6,497 bases of DNA from the NCBI GenBank assembly GCA_023257525.1, contig JALRCB010000055.1, forward strand, positions 1 to 6,497, read 5' to 3'. The stretch is from Candidatus Nanopelagicales bacterium. GTDB lineage: Bacteria; Actinomycetota; Actinomycetes; S36-B12; UBA5976. This document shows, piece after piece, positions 1-5,753 of the stretch (position 1 is its first letter; each line of letters starts with the position of its first letter). A program made the position numbers and the translations under genes. The notes under the pieces were generated by a model. That model ran no database searches. It saw nothing but the letters and a program-made list of their open reading frames with translations, and had not been told where the DNA came from.

Positions 1-516
1 AACACTGCGATTAAGGGCACGCAATCCATTGTGGGCATCAGTTAACTTCAACCCAGTAAGAGCGTTGGTATAACCCACCGCAAGTTTTAGGACCACGCGC
101 TTTGCTGCAGTTAACTCGGTTCGCTCATCCAAGAATCGAGATCCAAACACCACGTCGAATTCTTGAGTCCTAAGAGTTCGCACCATTTCCAGGGCATCAA
201 GCGGAGAGTGCTGGCCATCGCCATCAAATGTGACGAAATACTTGATCTCTGGATTCTCTAGACCTGCTTCAATTCCAGTTTGGAGCGCTGCGCCTTGCCC
301 AAAATTCATTGGGTGCCAAACTACGTGGGCTCCGGACTTTGCGGCAATTTCCCCAGAACCATCAGGGCTGCCGTCATCAACGCAATAGATTTTTGGAAAA
401 TACTGTGCCAGTTCGTCAATTACTGATGCGATAACCGGAGCCTCGGAGAACACCGGAACCACAACAACGGTGTCGTTGTTTTCTAGCAGTATCTCGGGAT
501 TTCCAGGATTGGGCAC
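1..516 (-). CDS. Family 2 glycosyltransferase, dolichyl-phosphate-mannose-synthase-like (C-terminus beyond window)
   Basis: This is an open reading frame of 172 codons read from the minus strand, with no stop before the window edge. It is the N-terminal nucleotide-sugar-binding half of a GT-A fold enzyme. In order it shows a hydrophobic strand TVVVVPVFSEA (about residues 16-26), VDDGSPDGS (46-54), which is the usual Asp-containing nucleotide-sugar site, FDGDGQH (97-103), which supplies the metal-binding Asp residues, GSRF (125-128), and DAHNGLRA (160-167). This motif set is typical of the DPM1-like branch, which moves a sugar from a nucleotide donor to a polyprenyl phosphate or a surface glycan at the inner membrane face. 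The exact donor and acceptor cannot be read. The GTG at 516 is the first possible start after an in-frame TAG at 526-528. The first ATG comes only at about residue 70, after the first catalytic motif. The gene is divergent from pckG. The family call is firm, the substrate is unknown. Confidence 0.9.
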   Translation of the reverse strand, partial: MPNPGNPEILLENNDTVVVVPVFSEAPVIASVIDELAQYFPKIYCVDDGSPDGSGEIAAKSGAHVVWHPMNFGQGAALQTGIEAGLENPEIKYFVTFDGDGQHSPLDALEMVRTLRTQEFDVVFGSRFLDERTELTAAKRVVLKLAVGYTNALTGLKLTDAHNGLRALNRSV

Positions 517-522
517 TACTCC

Positions 523-553
523 AGTCTAGGAACACGCGTCACTCTATTCACAA
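523..553 (-). promoter_or_regulatory. Candidate leaderless promoter of the glycosyltransferase gene
   Basis: Reading the minus strand, TTGTGA (plus 548-553) is followed after 19 bases by TAGACT (plus 523-528). The GTG start codon then begins only six bases further on. A TANNNT box at this distance from the start codon is the usual layout of actinobacterial leaderless genes, with transcription starting at or next to the first base of the start codon. The only Shine-Dalgarno-like bases, GGAG, lie two bases from the GTG, which is too close to work well and supports the leaderless reading. The -35 match is moderate and its spacing is long. This is an inference from pattern only. Confidence 0.4.
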
Positions 554-569
554 GAGCACGCGCGAGCCG

Positions 570-585
570 TGTGTGTTTGCTCACA
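570..585. promoter_or_regulatory. CRP/GlxR-like operator palindrome in the divergent promoter region
   Basis: The plus strand reads TGTGT-GTTTGC-TCACA. This matches the cAMP-receptor-protein family consensus TGTGA-N6-TCACA at nine of ten fixed positions; the fifth base is T instead of A. It lies between the divergent glycosyltransferase and pckG genes. Its centre, at 577.5, is 61.5 bases upstream of base 516, the presumed leaderless start of the glycosyltransferase transcript. It is about 122 bases upstream of the pckG start codon. CRP/GlxR proteins commonly control central carbon genes in Actinobacteria, so a link to pckG is plausible. No regulator gene is in the window, and binding is inferred. 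Confidence 0.4.
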
Positions 586-616
586 GCGCCCAGTTTTAAG
601 GGAATTTGGGGGTTTT

Positions 617-656
617 TAAGTTAGTTTTTTAGCCATTTGGGGTGCATTCTAAGTTA
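617..656 (+). repeat. Two direct TAAGTTA repeats upstream of pckG
   Basis: TAAGTTA occurs at 617-623 and again at 650-656, exactly 33 bases apart or about three helical turns. A related TTTTAAG occurs at 594-600 and 614-620, 20 bases apart. The stretch is AT-rich compared with the flanking genes. Helical phasing upstream of a promoter could mean tandem regulator sites, but short AT-rich repeats also arise by chance. No known operator is recognised. Confidence 0.25.
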
Positions 657-672
657 ATCCCGTAAAGCCTTT

Positions 673-678
673 TATAAG
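673..678 (+). promoter_or_regulatory. Possible -10 box of the pckG promoter
   Basis: TATAAG matches the sigma-70/SigA -10 consensus TATAAT at five of six positions and is centred about 25 bases before the pckG start. The sequence 17 bases upstream (650-655, TAAGTT) is a poor -35 match, so the promoter may depend on an activator or the call may be wrong. If used, transcription would begin near 685, leaving a leader of about 15 bases that just contains the Shine-Dalgarno site. Confidence 0.3.
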
Positions 679-688
679 GTTTTCAACC

Positions 689-694
689 AAGGAG
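689..694 (+). promoter_or_regulatory. Ribosome binding site of pckG
   Basis: AAGGAG is a strong Shine-Dalgarno match with a five-base spacer to the GTG at 700. It fixes the unusual GTG start, because no ATG in this frame lies near the conserved N-terminus of the family. Confidence 0.75.
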
Positions 695-699
695 TTCTC

Positions 700-2523
700 G
701 TGAGCAGTTCAGCTATTCCAGGTTTCGCAGATGCGCCAACAAAGAATAAGCGCCTTCTTGCTTGGGTTCAAGAAGTTGCTGAGTTAACTACACCCGATCG
801 CATTGAATGGTGCGATGGTTCTGATGCCGAATGGAATCGACTAACTCAAGAATTGGTTGCAAGTGGAACGCTCACACCTCTGAACTCTGAAAAGCGTCCA
901 AACTCTTTCCTTGCTCGTTCCCATCCAAGTGACGTAGCACGCGTTGAAGACCGTACTTACATCTGTTCCGTTAAGGAAGAAGATGCTGGTCCAACCAATA
1001 ACTGGATGGAACCAAGCGAAATGAAGACGATTCTTCGCTCGACTTTCAAGGGTTGTATGCGCGGTCGCACTATGTATATCGTTCCGTTCTCAATGGGCCC
1101 GCTTGGTTCAGACATCAGTGCACTAGGCGTTGAGATTACAGATTCTCCTTATGTTGTTATCAGTATGAAGATGATGACTCGAATGGGTAAAGCTGCATTA
1201 GATCTAATTGGCGAGCACGGAGACTTTGTCCCAGCACTTCACTCAGTTGGCGCACCACTAGAGCCAGGACAAAAAGATGTCGCTTGGCCATGCAGTGAGA
1301 CAAAGTACATCGTGCAGTTCCCAGAAGAGCGTGAGATTTGGTCCTATGGTTCCGGTTACGGTGGCAATGCGCTACTAGGTAAGAAGTGTTTCGCACTTCG
1401 CATTGCATCTGTAATGGCGCGCGATGAAATGTGGCTTGCAGAGCACATGTTGATTTTGAAGTTAACTTCTCCAAAGCAAAAGACTCACTACATTGCGGCT
1501 GCATTCCCATCTGGTTGTGGCAAGACAAACCTTGCAATGCTTGAGCCAACCATCCCAGGTTGGAAAGTTGAAACCATTGGCGACGACATTTGCTGGATGC
1601 GTCCAGGGCCAGATGGGCGCTTGTATGCGATTAACCCCGAAGCAGGTTACTTTGGCGTGGCACCAGGCACTGGCATGAAGACAAATGCCAATGCAATTCG
1701 CTCGCTATACGCAAACTCATTGTTCACTAACGTTGCGCTTACCGATGATGGTGACATCTGGTGGGAAGGTCTAACCGATGAGCCGCCAGCACACTTAATT
1801 GACTGGAAGGGCAATGACTGGACTCCAGAGTCTGAAGAAGTTTCAAGTCACGCCAACTCACGATTCACTGCTCCTGCCGAACAGTGCCCATCGATTTCTG
1901 ATGAATGGGATAACCCAGCAGGCGTTCCAATCTCCGCAATTCTTTTCGGTGGCCGCCGCGCTACCAACGTTCCATTAGTAGCCCAGGCACGCAGCTGGAA
2001 CCATGGTGTATTCATGGGTGCAACAATCTCTTCGGAAATGACCGCAGCAGCCGTAGGTGGCCTTGGCCAACTTCGTCGTGATCCATTCGCAATGCTTCCG
2101 TTCTGTGGCTACAACATGGCTGATTACTGGGGTCACTGGGTCAACATGGGTCGCACTTTTGCCAATGTTCCAAAGTTGTTCCAGGTCAACTGGTTCCGCA
2201 AGAACGAAGCCGGTGACTTTATCTGGCCAGGCTTTGGTGAGAACTCACGCGTTTTGGCTTGGGTTGTAGATCGACTCGAAAACGAAGCTGAAGGTATTGA
2301 CTCTCCAGTTGGCGTATTGCCAAACCGAGAAGACCTGCCACTAGATGGACTTGAGATTTCAGAACACGATCTAGACGCGCTTTTCGATGTTGATAAGAAC
2401 AGCTGGCTTGCTGAATGTGATCTGACTGAGGAGTACTTCAGTCAGTTTGATGGACGAGTTCCACCAGAACTTCAGGCTGAGTTAGCAGATCTTAAGCAGC
2501 GCTTAAACTCTTTGCCAGCCTAA
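700..2523 (+). CDS. pckG: Phosphoenolpyruvate carboxykinase (GTP)
   Basis: This cytosolic enzyme interconverts oxaloacetate plus GTP with PEP, CO2 and GDP, the entry step of gluconeogenesis. The protein has 607 residues, the normal full length for the GTP-dependent class. Visible sites, with roles taken from animal PEPCK by motif alignment, are Arg81 for substrate, YGSGYGGNALLGKKC (216-230) including metal ligand Lys229, His249 in LAEHM, the P-loop FPSGCGKTNLAM (269-280) with the reactive Cys273, GDD (294-296) with metal ligand Asp296, NSR (386-388), FGGRR (416-420) and the base-site loop around QVNWFRK (495-501). The P-loop has Gly272 where most homologues I recall have Ala. A GTG start with a good ribosome site at 689-694 is used. 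DUF3039 follows after 36 bases with no terminator, so the two are probably co-transcribed. A CRP-like site lies upstream. Identification is certain; the ATP-dependent PckA type is excluded by the motifs. Confidence 0.98.
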   Translation: MSSSAIPGFADAPTKNKRLLAWVQEVAELTTPDRIEWCDGSDAEWNRLTQELVASGTLTPLNSEKRPNSFLARSHPSDVARVEDRTYICSVKEEDAGPTNNWMEPSEMKTILRSTFKGCMRGRTMYIVPFSMGPLGSDISALGVEITDSPYVVISMKMMTRMGKAALDLIGEHGDFVPALHSVGAPLEPGQKDVAWPCSETKYIVQFPEEREIWSYGSGYGGNALLGKKCFALRIASVMARDEMWLAEHMLILKLTSPKQKTHYIAAAFPSGCGKTNLAMLEPTIPGWKVETIGDDICWMRPGPDGRLYAINPEAGYFGVAPGTGMKTNANAIRSLYANSLFTNVALTDDGDIWWEGLTDEPPAHLIDWKGNDWTPESEEVSSHANSRFTAPAEQCPSISDEWDNPAGVPISAILFGGRRATNVPLVAQARSWNHGVFMGATISSEMTAAAVGGLGQLRRDPFAMLPFCGYNMADYWGHWVNMGRTFANVPKLFQVNWFRKNEAGDFIWPGFGENSRVLAWVVDRLENEAEGIDSPVGVLPNREDLPLDGLEISEHDLDALFDVDKNSWLAECDLTEEYFSQFDGRVPPELQAELADLKQRLNSLPA

Positions 2524-2559
2524 GTTTCTGGTGTAAGCGAGTTTGTTAAGGTAGTTCTC

Positions 2560-2829
2560 ATGGCTGATGAAATTCGCACTGAAGGCGGCGTAATCGTCGA
2601 CGAACGCGTCGAAGAGCAAGTAGAGCCTGGAGATCATGAGCGCTTTGCGCATTATGTAAAGAAAGAAAAGATCGTCGAGAGCGCAGTCATGGGCGCACCT
2701 GTTGTGGCATTGTGTGGCAAGGTTTGGATTCCCAATCGCGATCCGGGTAAGTTTCCAGTTTGCCCACAGTGCAAAGCAATTTTTGAAGGCTTGCCAACTG
2801 GTGGAAATAACAGCGACAACTCCGAATGA
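2560..2829 (+). CDS. DUF3039 domain protein, small Cys/His-rich, unknown function
   Basis: This 89-residue soluble protein is recognised as DUF3039, an actinobacterial family of unknown function. The conserved body runs from GDHERFAHYV (24-33) through APVVALCGKVWIP (46-58) to FPVCPQCKAIFEGL (65-78). Conserved Cys52, Cys68 and Cys71, with His26 and His31, could bind a metal such as zinc, since CPQC is a classic CXXC knuckle. That is inference. The first 20 or so residues are acidic and variable, and the tail is Gly/Asn/Ser-rich, so both ends are likely disordered. The start is ATG, with AAGG at 2548-2551 eight bases upstream. Its last four bases, ATGA, overlap the start of the MFS gene, which implies coupled translation. 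It has no signal peptide or membrane segment. Confidence 0.93.
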   Translation: MADEIRTEGGVIVDERVEEQVEPGDHERFAHYVKKEKIVESAVMGAPVVALCGKVWIPNRDPGKFPVCPQCKAIFEGLPTGGNNSDNSE

Positions 2830-4208
2830 CGCTTTCGCCCTGGGCTCCTGAATACCGGCGACTTAGTGCAGGAATCGTTTCGCTAGTCGCAGTATTTGGG
2901 TTTGAAGGAATCGCAGTTAGCGCGGTAATGCCGGTTGCTGCAGCTGACCTAAATGCAATCAGTAACTACGCAGTCGCGTTTACCAGTTTCACTATGGCCT
3001 CGTTACTAGGTGTGACTTTTGCCGGTTTATGGGCTGATCATATTGGCGTAAAGAAGATTGTGACCCTGGCAATTATCACCCTCGGAATCGGATCTTTGAT
3101 TGCTGGATTTGCGCCAAACATACACGTGCTAACGCTTGGTCGAAGTGTGCAAGGTTTTGCTCTTGGTATCGATTTAGTGACGATGTATGTGGTAATTGGT
3201 CGGATGTATCCGGAAGTACTTCGACCTAAAGCGCTGGGAATGTTGGCGGCTGCTTGGGTTGTTCCTGGACTAGTTGGCCCAGGTATCGCAGGCCTGATGG
3301 TGGAAGTGTCTTCTTGGCGAATGACATTTTGGATTGTGCCACTGCTTCTGATTTTACCAAGTGTTGTTCTGCTCTCCCAACTAGATAAGTTGCAAACTGC
3401 AATACCTCAACCTCGAACTGATAGTAAAAGCCAAATCATCGCAGCACTGGCAGCCGTGTTGGCTCTAGCGCTTTTCCAATTCAGCACATCACGAATAGGC
3501 CAGTGGGATGTTTCGATCGTTGTTGCAATAAGCGCTGCCTGCCTTATTGCAACTGCTTGGACTACTCGGACTTTAATGCCCAAGGGATACCTAAAGATTG
3601 CAGTTGGCATTCCAGCCATCATCGGCATGCGCGGGGTGATTTCGGCAGGTTATTTCGCTGCTGAAGTTTATGTTCCATTAGCTCTGCAAGAAATCCGTGA
3701 TGTATCAGTCGCAATTTCCGGAGCAGTCCTTACGGTCTCTGCCGTAACTTGGTTTGGCGGCTCATGGCTGCAAGGAAGTCACCGAATCAAGATGTCGCGG
3801 GAAAAAGTTTTAGTGTTTGGATCGGTGCTAATTTCGTTTGGCATATTCTTGACACCAATCGCGGTTTTTGCACCCAGCAATGCCACGGTGGCTTCACTAG
3901 CGGCAAGTTTGGCTTGTGGGGCGGCAGCTTTTGGAATGGGAATTTGCTTCCCAACTCTGGGCGGGCTGATGCTAGACAAGTCACCTGAAGCTGATCACGC
4001 CCGACATAGCGCCTCCCTGCAAATGTCAGATTCGTTCGGCACGATTGTGGTAACTTCCATCACCGGCGCAGCCCTGAGTTTTGCAGCCTTCAAAAGCAAC
4101 CTAAGTGGTCAAACTTTTGTCGAAATGTGGCTAGTTTGTGGGTTTGTCTCGGTTTTAGCCCTTTTATTCATCCCACAAATCCAAGGTAAACGGACAATTC
4201 ACCCATAA
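2826..4208 (+). CDS. Major facilitator superfamily transporter, drug:proton antiporter-like
   Basis: This is a 460-residue integral membrane protein of the MFS. Around 14 hydrophobic segments can be picked by eye, near 14-36, 46-68, 76-95, 100-121, 137-158, 166-184, 203-220, 229-246, 260-283, 290-312, 328-349, 354-380, 404-422 and 432-451. This suggests the 14-helix DHA2-like layout, though 12 is possible. MFS motif A is seen as GLWADHIGVKK (67-77) between helices 2 and 3. Motif C, a mark of exporters, is WVVPGLVGPGIAG (144-156) in helix 5. Arg106 in LGRSVQG is the usual helix-4 arginine. It is therefore probably a proton-coupled exporter of a small organic compound; the substrate is unknown. 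Translation begins at an ATG that overlaps the DUF3039 stop (ATGA, 2826-2829). The ribosome must re-initiate there, since no separate strong ribosome site is evident. Confidence 0.92.
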   Translation: MTLSPWAPEYRRLSAGIVSLVAVFGFEGIAVSAVMPVAAADLNAISNYAVAFTSFTMASLLGVTFAGLWADHIGVKKIVTLAIITLGIGSLIAGFAPNIHVLTLGRSVQGFALGIDLVTMYVVIGRMYPEVLRPKALGMLAAAWVVPGLVGPGIAGLMVEVSSWRMTFWIVPLLLILPSVVLLSQLDKLQTAIPQPRTDSKSQIIAALAAVLALALFQFSTSRIGQWDVSIVVAISAACLIATAWTTRTLMPKGYLKIAVGIPAIIGMRGVISAGYFAAEVYVPLALQEIRDVSVAISGAVLTVSAVTWFGGSWLQGSHRIKMSREKVLVFGSVLISFGIFLTPIAVFAPSNATVASLAASLACGAAAFGMGICFPTLGGLMLDKSPEADHARHSASLQMSDSFGTIVVTSITGAALSFAAFKSNLSGQTFVEMWLVCGFVSVLALLFIPQIQGKRTIHP

Positions 4209-4246
4209 AATCTTGGGAGAAAGATCTATTTATAACGGGAGATCAA

Positions 4247-4816
4247 ATGACAGTAAATACCTCGTCCCCACAGGATGCCTTGATGGCATTTGGCAAGAAG
4301 TGGTGGCTTCTACTAATTCTCGGCATCCTATCCATGGTCGTCGGTGTTATGGCGCTAAACAACCCAGTTTCAGCAACTGCAACCTTGGTTCTGCTGTTTG
4401 GTATCTGGCTGCTATTTAGCGGTATCGGCACAATCGTTCGTGCCCTTTCTGACGATACTGAAGGCTCAGGCAAGGTCCTGATGCTGATCAGCGGTTCGCT
4501 GTCGATCATCTTGGCAGTGATTTTCTTTAATGGTGGAATCGTTAAAGATGCTCAACTTGCTGCAATCTTTATGGGTATAACCTTTATCTTCCGAGGTATG
4601 GCTGAACTTGTTGCAGGTCTAGCATCCAAGGGTGTACCTGGCCGGGGCTGGGCGATCTTCATGGGCATCATTACTTTGATTGCTGGTGTTATCACCATCA
4701 ACAACCCAATTGCATCACTGATTACTGTTACTCAGGTAATGGCATTCTTCTTGATCATCTTGGGCGTTATGGAAATTGTTGCATCATTCCAACTTCGCGG
4801 TCTTGCCAAGAAGTAA
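4247..4816 (+). CDS. HdeD/DUF308 family membrane protein
   Basis: This 189-residue inner-membrane protein is built of three similar units of two helices each, the HdeD/DUF308 pattern. The units span about 18-67 (GKKWWLLLILGILSMVVGV then NNP), 76-126 (GKVLMLISGSLSIILAV) and 133-184 (GWAIFMGIITLIAGVITINNP). Asn-Asn-Pro after the first helix recurs in units one and three, and the middle unit has NGG instead. Escherichia coli HdeD is linked to acid resistance at high cell density; here the role is unknown and I assign only the family. GGGAG at 4237-4241 is five bases before the ATG and supports the start. The gene lies 38 bases after the transporter and ends in a strong hairpin, so it may be the last gene of the pckG run. 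TATAAC at 4231-4236 could be an extra -10 box, but no -35 was found. Confidence 0.92.
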   Translation: MTVNTSSPQDALMAFGKKWWLLLILGILSMVVGVMALNNPVSATATLVLLFGIWLLFSGIGTIVRALSDDTEGSGKVLMLISGSLSIILAVIFFNGGIVKDAQLAAIFMGITFIFRGMAELVAGLASKGVPGRGWAIFMGIITLIAGVITINNPIASLITVTQVMAFFLIILGVMEIVASFQLRGLAKK

Positions 4817-4829
4817 CTCAAAGTAATTA

Positions 4830-4867
4830 AAATCAGGGGCTAGTCCAAGCGGACTAGCCCCTGATTT
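4830..4867 (+). terminator. Hairpin terminator after the HdeD gene
   Basis: A perfect 17-bp inverted repeat (4830-4846 with 4851-4867) encloses a four-base loop AAGC. The core GGGGCTAGTCC/GGACTAGCCCC is GC-rich. The following T-run is short and interrupted (ATTTATGTT), so termination may be less sharp than at the downstream hairpin. It begins 13 bases after the stop codon and separates the pckG-to-HdeD run from clpS. Confidence 0.85.
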
Positions 4868-4906
4868 ATGTTCAGGATCAGCATTTCTGCGTGAGAGACT
4901 AAAAGC

Positions 4907-5185
4907 ATGAGTGCAATGCCGATTGAAGACGTGGCAATTGACGTAATGACAGACCGACCATGGATTACTTTGGTCTGGAATGACCCAATTAACTTAATGA
5001 CTTACGTGACTTATGTTTTTCAAACTTATTTTGGATACGACAAACCGAAGGCCGAACTCTTAATGCTTGATGTGCACGAAAAAGGCCGAGCCGTAGTGAG
5101 CTCCGGAACCAGGGAAGAAATGGAACGTGATGTGGCTGCCATGCATTCCTATGGTCTCTGGGCTACTTTGCAAAAGGACGACTAA
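4907..5185 (+). CDS. clpS: ATP-dependent Clp protease adaptor ClpS
   Basis: ClpS binds proteins carrying bulky hydrophobic N-terminal residues and hands them to the ClpC/ClpA unfoldase for degradation by ClpP (the N-degron pathway), in the cytosol. The protein has 92 residues. The core begins WITLVWNDPINLMTYV (19-34), and Asn25-Asp26 together with His57 in DVHEKG are the residues that bind the substrate alpha-amino group in E. coli ClpS (Asn34, Asp35, His66). GRAVVSSGTREEMERDV (60-76) and the ending GLWATLQKDD are typical of actinobacterial ClpS. ATG 4907 is taken as the start; ATG 4916 is a second possibility, as both precede the domain. No good ribosome site is seen (only GAGAG at 4893-4897), and no clear promoter lies between it and the upstream terminator. 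The DUF2017 gene follows with no gap. Confidence 0.96.
   Translation: MSAMPIEDVAIDVMTDRPWITLVWNDPINLMTYVTYVFQTYFGYDKPKAELLMLDVHEKGRAVVSSGTREEMERDVAAMHSYGLWATLQKDD
5172..5178 (+). promoter_or_regulatory. Ribosome binding site for the DUF2017 gene, inside the end of clpS
   Basis: AAAAGGA lies within the last codons of clpS, seven bases before the GTG at 5186. With the clpS stop codon directly abutting that GTG, it supports the GTG as the start and suggests coupled translation of the pair. Confidence 0.6.
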
Positions 5186-5701
5186 GTGTTTAAGTCTGGA
5201 CTCAGTGGAAAGCTCACCCTAAAGCTTGATGATGCGGAGCTTGGCGTCTTGTCACAGCTGTTCGAGCAAATGGCAGAACTATTGGAACATCCAGAAAGTG
5301 AAGCTGGCGCAGACCCATTGGCCAAGATGCTGAACATGAGTGGCTCAACTCAGATCTCTGAGGATCCAGCGTTAGCCAGACTTTTCCCAGATGGTTATTC
5401 AGACGATGAGCATGCCAGCGCAGATTTTCGTAGGTTTACTGAGCAGGATTTACGAGCCCAAAAGCTGGCTGCGCTAACTACTGTTCGAGAGTCTTTAGAC
5501 GGCTGGATCGGCAAGTCCAGTATTACTGCCCAGCAAGCCCAGGACTGGCTTAAGGCGATAAATGATCTACGACTGGTACTTGGCACTCGGCTTGAAATTG
5601 CCGATGAAGTAGATACAGATTTTGAAGCTGACGAACCAGGGATGCATCTTTATAACTACCTGACGTACCTACAAGGGACCTTGATAGACGCTTTAACATA
5701 A
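5186..5701 (+). CDS. DUF2017 family protein, clpS-linked, unknown function
   Basis: This 171-residue soluble protein, mainly helical by appearance, is recognised as DUF2017, an actinobacterial family commonly encoded next to clpS. Conserved stretches are the helix VLSQLFEQMAELL (21-33), DPALARLFPDGY (60-71), DFRRFTEQDLRAQK (80-93), WLKAINDLRLVLGTRL (121-136) and YLTYLQGTLIDAL (158-170). It is acidic and has no membrane segment or signal peptide. The GTG start directly follows the clpS stop codon, with AAAAGGA at 5172-5178. Its biochemical role is not established to my knowledge. The tight link to clpS makes a role in, or regulation of, Clp-adaptor function a reasonable guess but no more. It ends three bases before a strong shared hairpin. 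Confidence 0.93.
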   Translation: MFKSGLSGKLTLKLDDAELGVLSQLFEQMAELLEHPESEAGADPLAKMLNMSGSTQISEDPALARLFPDGYSDDEHASADFRRFTEQDLRAQKLAALTTVRESLDGWIGKSSITAQQAQDWLKAINDLRLVLGTRLEIADEVDTDFEADEPGMHLYNYLTYLQGTLIDALT

Positions 5702-5703
5702 GG

Positions 5704-5746
5704 CAAACAAAACCCCCCTAGCCAAAAGCTAGGGGGGTTTTGTTTG
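5704..5746. terminator. Bidirectional terminator between the DUF2017 and rhodopsin genes
   Basis: A perfect 19-bp inverted repeat (5704-5722 with 5728-5746) has a five-base loop CAAAA. Its core is six C:G pairs plus CTAGC-type pairs. On the plus strand the G-run is followed by TTTTGTTTGTT, and on the minus strand by TTTTGTTTG, so it can act as an intrinsic terminator for both convergent genes. It starts two bases after the DUF2017 stop and ends seven bases before the rhodopsin stop. Confidence 0.93.
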
Positions 5747-5753
5747 TTAACTA

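Noticed and set aside
554..582. Inverted repeat GAGCA...TGCTC as an RNA hairpin or terminator
   Set aside because: Only five perfect pairs, then a mismatch and alternating G-U wobbles, with no T-run. The overlapping CRP-like palindrome explains the symmetry better.
1160..1549. Open frame on the minus strand within pckG
   Set aside because: It lies wholly antisense to a firmly identified gene, its translation resembles no family I recognise, and it has no ribosome site. It is a by-product of pckG codon use.
3749..3988. Plus- and minus-strand open frames inside the MFS gene
   Set aside because: They are short and out of frame with a transporter whose membrane segments continue unbroken through the region.
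4210..4225. ATCTT...AAGAT inverted repeat between the MFS and HdeD genes
   Set aside because: Five AT-rich pairs around a six-base loop are too weak for a terminator and common by chance.
4213..4509. Open frames on both strands over the start of the HdeD gene (plus 4213-4419, minus 4243-4509)
   Set aside because: Both overlap the clear three-repeat DUF308 protein in other frames, and their translations have no recognisable domain.
2826..4816. A new defence or mobile system made of DUF3039, MFS and HdeD genes
   Set aside because: No nuclease, recombinase, toxin, repeat or composition shift is seen. All members are ordinary chromosomal families in an operon-like order.
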